From: Schlesneria sp.
GTDB lineage: Bacteria > Planctomycetota > Planctomycetia > Planctomycetales > Planctomycetaceae
Reading direction: 5' to 3'
DNA: 11,398 bases
Assembly (NCBI GenBank): GCA_025353525.1
Contig: JANXOO010000451.1
Location: 1-11,398, forward strand
The notes under the pieces are model-generated. The model saw only the letters and a list, made by a program, of their open reading frames with translations. It was not told where the DNA came from and made no database searches. How positions within the stretch are numbered: the first letter of the stretch is position 1; the number at the start of each line of letters is the position of its first letter. Shown piece by piece: positions 7,657-11,398 of this stretch. Made by a program: the position numbers and the translations under genes.

Positions 7657-8979
7657 TCAGCGGTAGATTTGAGGTCGCGGGAGTCCGGCGAGCGATTCCT
7701 GGCGGTGACCGGCGCCACCGTTGGAAATCGAAAGCCTGGCTTCATTTTCGCGGGCTTCCGTAGGCAAGTTGGCCAATCGGGGCCTGAACGTAACGAGCAG
7801 CATCAACGGCAAATACCACAGAACATAAATGCCCCCTTGGTCGGGATACCAGAACTGGGTGGCCACGATGATTGCGGCCGAATTGGCAAGCAATGTTTCG
7901 ATGTTTTTTTTCAGTGGCCAGATTGTTAACGACGCAAGGACCACGACAAATGTTGCAAAGACCGGAATTCGATAAGCAGGGTTATAGAGACTCCAGAATC
8001 CGACTCCGCCATCGGCCTGGAATTTGAGGACGCTCCAATCGATCGAACCGAGTGTCTGCCGGGTGAAACTGTGCGAATCGGCTGACGTGAGAACGAGGCT
8101 GCCAAGCAGGACTGCACCGACAAGAACCAGGGCCAGCCCGAATTTCATCGCACCGCGCTTCCAGTAGAATGCCATCCAGATCGGTAACAAAAAGACAGGG
8201 AAGAACAGCGTCCCGCAGGCGAGTCCCAACAGGCCACCGGCAACCGTGGGACGGTGATGCATGGCAACCGCCCAAACAATCAGCGCGGCAGGTAGCAAAT
8301 GGTTGACCTTTGTGACGTCGTAGGCAGTGGCAGGTAACAGCAGGTAGAGCGTACCCATCGCCAGGCCCAGATTGGTGTCGCTGAAATGCCAACGGCCGAC
8401 GGCGATCAGGCCGAACAATACGGCAAGATGCGAAAGGAATGCCATGGCACGAGCGGCGGCAATCTGCGCACCGCCGGTCAAAGGAACGACGGTTGTCGCC
8501 AGCAATCGTCCCGCAGGCCCCGTAACTGCCCCGGCGTCAACATCTTCCGTTGTCGCCGACGCGTCCTCGCGTTTGAGCAATCCATCAGCCTTGCGAACGG
8601 TCTGCATCGCCCCCGCGTCAGGATCTTCCGTCGCGATCTTGGTTGTCTGGAACAACATCGCCGCAGCACACAAGAAGGCCATCCCCGCCGGATTCAGGTT
8701 CTGTTCCATCCGGGGGCGTCGAGTTACCGTCCAGTCGAACAGCAATCGAAACAATAAAAAGCCGCTGATCGCGAACAACCAACAGTAGCCCAAGGTCGAT
8801 CCAGATGCCGTCGATTTAACAAAAAGCAATCCGGGAGTCAGCGACAACAACAGCGACAAATCGAGGTTGCGAACCGACCACAGACGGCCGAATTTGAAGA
8901 AAACCGCCATCACCAGAATTGTAGAAAGCACGAACCACGTCGGTGGATTGACGTGATAGCCGCTCAGGATTTCTTCCAT
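7657..8979 (-). CDS. Multi-pass integral membrane protein of unknown function
   Basis: The 440-residue protein has roughly 10-12 predicted membrane spans (for example 14-28, 40-55, 64-82, 98-110, 175-195, 203-241, 245-272, 278-298, 335-355 and 383-397). A hydrophilic loop at about 113-160 contains an imperfect duplication (ATEDPDAGAM at 116-125 and TTEDVDAGAV at 143-152). The C-terminus (about 400-440) is polar and likely cytoplasmic. I do not recognise a characterised family. The run of hydrophobic helices with interspersed short charged loops is reminiscent of polyprenyl-sugar-dependent (GT-C) glycosyltransferases, but I see no diagnostic acidic motif in the first loop, so this remains only a possibility. 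The start is supported by GAGGTG (8985-8990) 5 bases upstream. It is followed 103 bases later by the PIG-L gene on the same strand, and the two may be cotranscribed. Confidence 0.82.
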   Translation of the reverse strand: MEEILSGYHVNPPTWFVLSTILVMAVFFKFGRLWSVRNLDLSLLLSLTPGLLFVKSTASGSTLGYCWLFAISGFLLFRLLFDWTVTRRPRMEQNLNPAGMAFLCAAAMLFQTTKIATEDPDAGAMQTVRKADGLLKREDASATTEDVDAGAVTGPAGRLLATTVVPLTGGAQIAAARAMAFLSHLAVLFGLIAVGRWHFSDTNLGLAMGTLYLLLPATAYDVTKVNHLLPAALIVWAVAMHHRPTVAGGLLGLACGTLFFPVFLLPIWMAFYWKRGAMKFGLALVLVGAVLLGSLVLTSADSHSFTRQTLGSIDWSVLKFQADGGVGFWSLYNPAYRIPVFATFVVVLASLTIWPLKKNIETLLANSAAIIVATQFWYPDQGGIYVLWYLPLMLLVTFRPRLANLPTEARENEARLSISNGGAGHRQESLAGLPRPQIYR

Positions 8980-8984
8980 AACTG

Positions 8985-8990
8985 CACCTC
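8985..8990 (-). promoter_or_regulatory. Ribosome binding site of the membrane-protein gene
   Basis: On the - strand this reads GAGGTG, 5 bases before the ATG at 8979. It supports that start over any internal methionine. Confidence 0.65.
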
Positions 8991-9145
8991 AAACCGTCGA
9001 CATCGACAGTCACCGAGGAACCGCATTGGTGAATAGTGCCGGGGCCAATTCCCGGAAATCCCGGAAAATCGACCCGCAGGACGGAAACAACAACGAACTA
9101 CAGGATACGGTGTGCCGCCTAAACGTCAATCGGGAACTGCTTTCC

Positions 9146-9202
9146 CCCCTCAGGATCTGAATATCGACGGATGCAATTATCGCAATCCGGCAATCTGAGG
9201 GG
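9146..9202 (-). terminator. Nested hairpin directly after queD, possible terminator
   Basis: CCCCTCAG (9146-9153) and CTGAGGGG (9195-9202) are perfect 8-base inverted arms. Inside them a second stem pairs 9168-9174 (CGGATGC) with 9182-9189 (one bulged base). In the - strand transcript the structure begins one base after the queD TAG. There is no U-tract after the outer arm (it continues GGAAAGC), so a classical intrinsic terminator is not supported; a 3'-end stabilising or Rho-assisted structure is the alternative. Confidence 0.4.
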
Positions 9203-9203
9203 T

Positions 9204-9611
9204 CTATTCTGTTTCAAAGTAAGTGGCGTACGACTTGAACGTTTCCCACAACGACACTTCCGCGATCGGAAGTTTATGAGACTTTGCAAAATCGTAGATC
9301 AGTTTCGCAATATTCTCTGCGGTTGGATTCTGCTCAATCAGAAAAACCGGCTCGCCCTGTTGCTGCAGGTACTTCGCGACCGGGTCGGCTTCGTGAAGGA
9401 TCATACGATGATCCAGATTCGAATCGATCCAGCCCGCGACATGCTTCTTGATATCCGAAAAATCGACAAGCATCCCCCGGTGATCGAGTTGCTCACTCTC
9501 AAGGACGATCACGGCCTTGCCATTATGGCCGTGCAAATGCTTGCACTTGCCGTCGTAATTCAGCAACCGGTGTCCGTAGCAGAATTCAATTTCCTGTGTG
9601 ACGCGAAACAT
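9204..9611 (-). CDS. queD: 6-carboxytetrahydropterin synthase / PTPS family (QueD-like)
   Basis: The 135-residue protein belongs to the 6-pyruvoyl-tetrahydropterin synthase fold family. Bacterial members mostly act as QueD, converting dihydroneopterin triphosphate to 6-carboxy-5,6,7,8-tetrahydropterin, the second step of queuosine and 7-deazaguanine synthesis. Zinc ligands are visible as His14 (YGHRL), His27 and His29 (LHGH). The catalytic Cys23 precedes the HGH motif (CKHLHGH), Asp67-His68 form the LDH pair, and Glu123 (LWET) is the pterin-anchoring glutamate. It is slightly longer than Escherichia coli QueD, mainly between LDHRM and NPTAEN (about 73-94). The start chosen is ATG at 9611, 9 bases after GGAGGA; TTG at 9617, which overlaps the der stop, is only 3 bases from it. 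The gene begins 2 bases after der and is probably cotranscribed. No other queuosine gene is in the window, so a plain PTPS role is not excluded. Confidence 0.9.
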   Translation of the reverse strand: MFRVTQEIEFCYGHRLLNYDGKCKHLHGHNGKAVIVLESEQLDHRGMLVDFSDIKKHVAGWIDSNLDHRMILHEADPVAKYLQQQGEPVFLIEQNPTAENIAKLIYDFAKSHKLPIAEVSLWETFKSYATYFETE

Positions 9612-9613
9612 TG

Positions 9614-11056
9614 TCAATCGTCCTCCATATCGACGCCGAGGATTTCGTCTTCAAATTCGTCCAGGTCGATTCCTTTATCGAGTGCGGTTGAAATCGCCTC
9701 TTCTCGTTCGGCTTTCGTGTGATCGTCAGCCTTGGATCGGAAGTAGAGCTTGATCGGCACTTCCTTGAATGGAAGGCGTTCTCGCAACACACCCAGCAGA
9801 TACCGTTTGTAGTCCTCGTCGAACAGTTCCGCAGCATTGCATTTGATGACAATTGTCGGCGGCTCCGTCGACACCTGAGTCGCAAACAGGATTCGGGGCA
9901 AGCGGTTCATACGCATCGGCGGCGGTGCGTTTTTGATCGCCGCCCGAACCAGCTTGTTCAACTCGCCGGTTTTCGCCCGAAATCGCGATTGCTTGTAAAT
10001 CGACTGGGCGAGATTGATCAGTTTTTTCGTGTTGCGGCCGTCTTTGGCCGTAATGACACAGACGGGGACGTGCCGCATATGCGAAAAGTTTTTGAACAGA
10101 TATTCGGCCCAATCGGTCATTCCCGTCGATTCCGGGGCCAGATCCCATTTGTTGACGACGAAGATGCACGGTTTGTGTTCGTCGTGGATCTCGCCAACCA
10201 ACTGTTTGTCGACCTTCGAAACAGTCTCCATACAATCGAAAAACATCAGTACGACATTGGCGCGGCGGATGCTGCGTTTGGCACGAGCCAGACCGTACCA
10301 TTCGACGTTGTTCGCCAGACTTTTTCGCTTGCGTACACCGGGCGTGTCGATCGCAACAAAGGCCTTTTCGTCCATCAGGAATCGGACATCGATACTATCG
10401 CGCGTTGTCCCCGGAATTTCGCTGACAATAACGCGATCATCGTCGGCCAGTTGATTGATGAACGTACTTTTGCCGACGTTGCGTCGTCCGACAATCGCCA
10501 GCTTCAATTCCGGCACTTCGTCGAGGATCTCGCCTTCTTCCGCTTCCATATTGTCAGGCGGCGGCAGCGTCGACAGTATTGCCTTGAGCAATTCGTCCTG
10601 ATTGCGGTTCCCCTTGACGCTGATCGTCACCATCCGTGCATCTGACATCCGGTGGAATTCCGCGACTTCCCGATCGACTTTTGGTGAATCGCACTTGTTG
10701 ACGACCAGCAGTTTGGGCTTGTCGATCTTCCACAGTCGCCGACTGACTTCCTGGTCAAGTGCCGTAATTCCCGCCGGACCTTCAACGACGAACATCACGA
10801 CATCGGCTTGTTCGATGGCGATCCGGATCTGAGTGTCGACTTCTTCGGTCAATTCGCCGACATCGACGATGCCGATTCCTCCCGTGTCAATCAGTTCAAA
10901 ATAACGATCGTCGACGTGCATGAGATACGTGACGCGGTCGCGTGTGACCCCGGCCATCGGGTCGACAACAGAGACTCGCTTGTGTGCGAGCCAGTTCATG
11001 ATCGAACTTTTGCCAACATTGGGTCGACCGACGATGGCAACTTTAGGAACGGACAT
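9614..11056 (-). CDS. der: Ribosome biogenesis GTPase Der (EngA)
   Basis: The 480-residue protein has the hallmark double GTPase arrangement of Der, an essential factor in 50S subunit assembly. The first G domain shows GRPNVGKS (10-17), AGVTRD (35-40), DTGGIG and NKCD (120-123). The second shows GRRNVGKS (190-197), IPGTTRDSIDV (214-224), DTPGVRKRKS and NKWD (302-305). A KH-like domain follows (about 360-445), ending in an acidic tail (460-480) rich in Glu and Asp. The length is close to the usual 440-490. The start is set at the ATG ending at 11056 because the preceding 19 residues in frame do not fit the family and the P-loop begins at the usual distance; the Shine-Dalgarno is weak (a GAGAT element upstream). 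The gene overlaps or abuts queD and the pair likely forms an operon. Confidence 0.97.
   Translation of the reverse strand: MSVPKVAIVGRPNVGKSSIMNWLAHKRVSVVDPMAGVTRDRVTYLMHVDDRYFELIDTGGIGIVDVGELTEEVDTQIRIAIEQADVVMFVVEGPAGITALDQEVSRRLWKIDKPKLLVVNKCDSPKVDREVAEFHRMSDARMVTISVKGNRNQDELLKAILSTLPPPDNMEAEEGEILDEVPELKLAIVGRRNVGKSTFINQLADDDRVIVSEIPGTTRDSIDVRFLMDEKAFVAIDTPGVRKRKSLANNVEWYGLARAKRSIRRANVVLMFFDCMETVSKVDKQLVGEIHDEHKPCIFVVNKWDLAPESTGMTDWAEYLFKNFSHMRHVPVCVITAKDGRNTKKLINLAQSIYKQSRFRAKTGELNKLVRAAIKNAPPPMRMNRLPRILFATQVSTEPPTIVIKCNAAELFDEDYKRYLLGVLRERLPFKEVPIKLYFRSKADDHTKAEREEAISTALDKGIDLDEFEDEILGVDMEDD
9621..9626 (-). promoter_or_regulatory. Ribosome binding site deciding the queD start
   Basis: On the - strand this is GGAGGA, inside the last codons of der. 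It lies 9 bases before ATG at 9611 and 3 before TTG at 9617, which favours the ATG. Confidence 0.7.
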
Positions 11057-11398
11057 TCTGCGGATCTCGACTTTTTCTTGAAATATGCGGTGCGCGGGCC
11101 AGACATGTGGCATTCATCGAAAGCTGCCTGCTGCGGTGAGTGCCGGAATGCTGTGCTATGCCTGGCAGTCCATCAGAATTCAATGATTGGCAAACGTCTT
11201 ACATCATGCCGAGCGATGAATAATGGAACCGCGTATGATACCAGACCGCGAGCAAGACTTCAGCCCGCAGGGCAAAAGTTCCGTTAATACCCTGTAAGGC
11301 AACGCTTTGAAGCATTCTTTTCTGCACTTGCCACTGCTTGACCGTCTTCGGGCAAGAAGTGAACTTCTTCGGATGCGGTTTGCAAGCCAGGAGCACTG
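11057..11398. other. Upstream region of der without a supported gene
   Basis: These 342 bases lie before der and should hold its promoter, but I could not find a convincing -35/-10 pair. A short inverted repeat is present (AAGAAGT at 11354-11360 and ACTTCTT at 11363-11369). A - strand frame from the right edge to 11199 is open for about 65 codons, lysine- and glutamine-rich at first, but it resembles no family I know and lacks a good start inside the window. It could be the tail of a gene beyond the edge or chance. Confidence 0.4.

Noticed and set aside
9719..10645. A 308-codon open frame on the + strand opposite der
   Set aside because: It lies fully antisense to a clear der gene. Long antisense frames arise from codon bias in such genes, and the translation has no recognisable domain.
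11057..11113. N-terminal extension of Der by 19 residues
   Set aside because: Der proteins start only a few residues before the first beta strand leading to the P-loop; the extension has no family counterpart.
11199..11396. A 65-codon - strand frame at the right edge
   Set aside because: No recognisable motif, only a GTG at the very edge as start, and no ribosome binding site visible; cannot be told from chance without sequence to the right.

Overview
The window looks like a chromosomal segment of a moderately GC-rich bacterium. The mix of genes and the loosely spaced, mostly leaderless layout suggest a member of the Planctomycetes. This is an inference from style and family content, not from a marker gene, and I hold it at about even odds. 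No rRNA, tRNA, CRISPR array, insertion sequence or phage gene is visible.

Positions 1-6631 (+ strand) hold the most interesting part. It is a tight co-directional cluster: the 3' end of an unidentified gene (2-70), an amino acid:[carrier protein] ligase derived from a class II aminoacyl-tRNA synthetase (202-1131), a DUF1839 protein (1199-2185), a glycoside hydrolase family 2 protein of the beta-mannosidase type (2199-4736), and a fused pair of alpha/beta-hydrolase modules with unusual nucleophile elbows (4733-6631). The last two genes overlap by 4 bases. Ligases of this family load an amino acid on the phosphopantetheine arm of a small carrier protein. I notice that the DUF1839 protein has the layout of BtrH-type transacylases, which take an acyl group from a carrier protein and put it on an aminoglycoside. 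My working hypothesis is a carrier-protein-dependent system that aminoacylates a sugar-containing acceptor, with the GH2 protein and the double hydrolase trimming or releasing the product. The carrier protein gene is not in the window and would be expected upstream.

Positions 6632-6761 are a convergent gap. From 6762 to 11056 all genes lie on the - strand. In transcription order they are: der (two-domain ribosome-assembly GTPase, 11056-9614) and queD (6-carboxytetrahydropterin synthase family, 9611-9204), probably one transcript ending in a nested hairpin (9202-9146); then a multi-pass membrane protein of unknown function (8979-7657); then a PIG-L/LmbE zinc deacetylase (7553-6762) whose leader carries a 12-bp tandem repeat. 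Der and QueD are housekeeping functions unrelated to the first cluster. The PIG-L enzyme and membrane protein could belong to glycan or thiol metabolism but nothing here ties them to the left-hand operon. The right end (11057-11398) contains no gene I can support.
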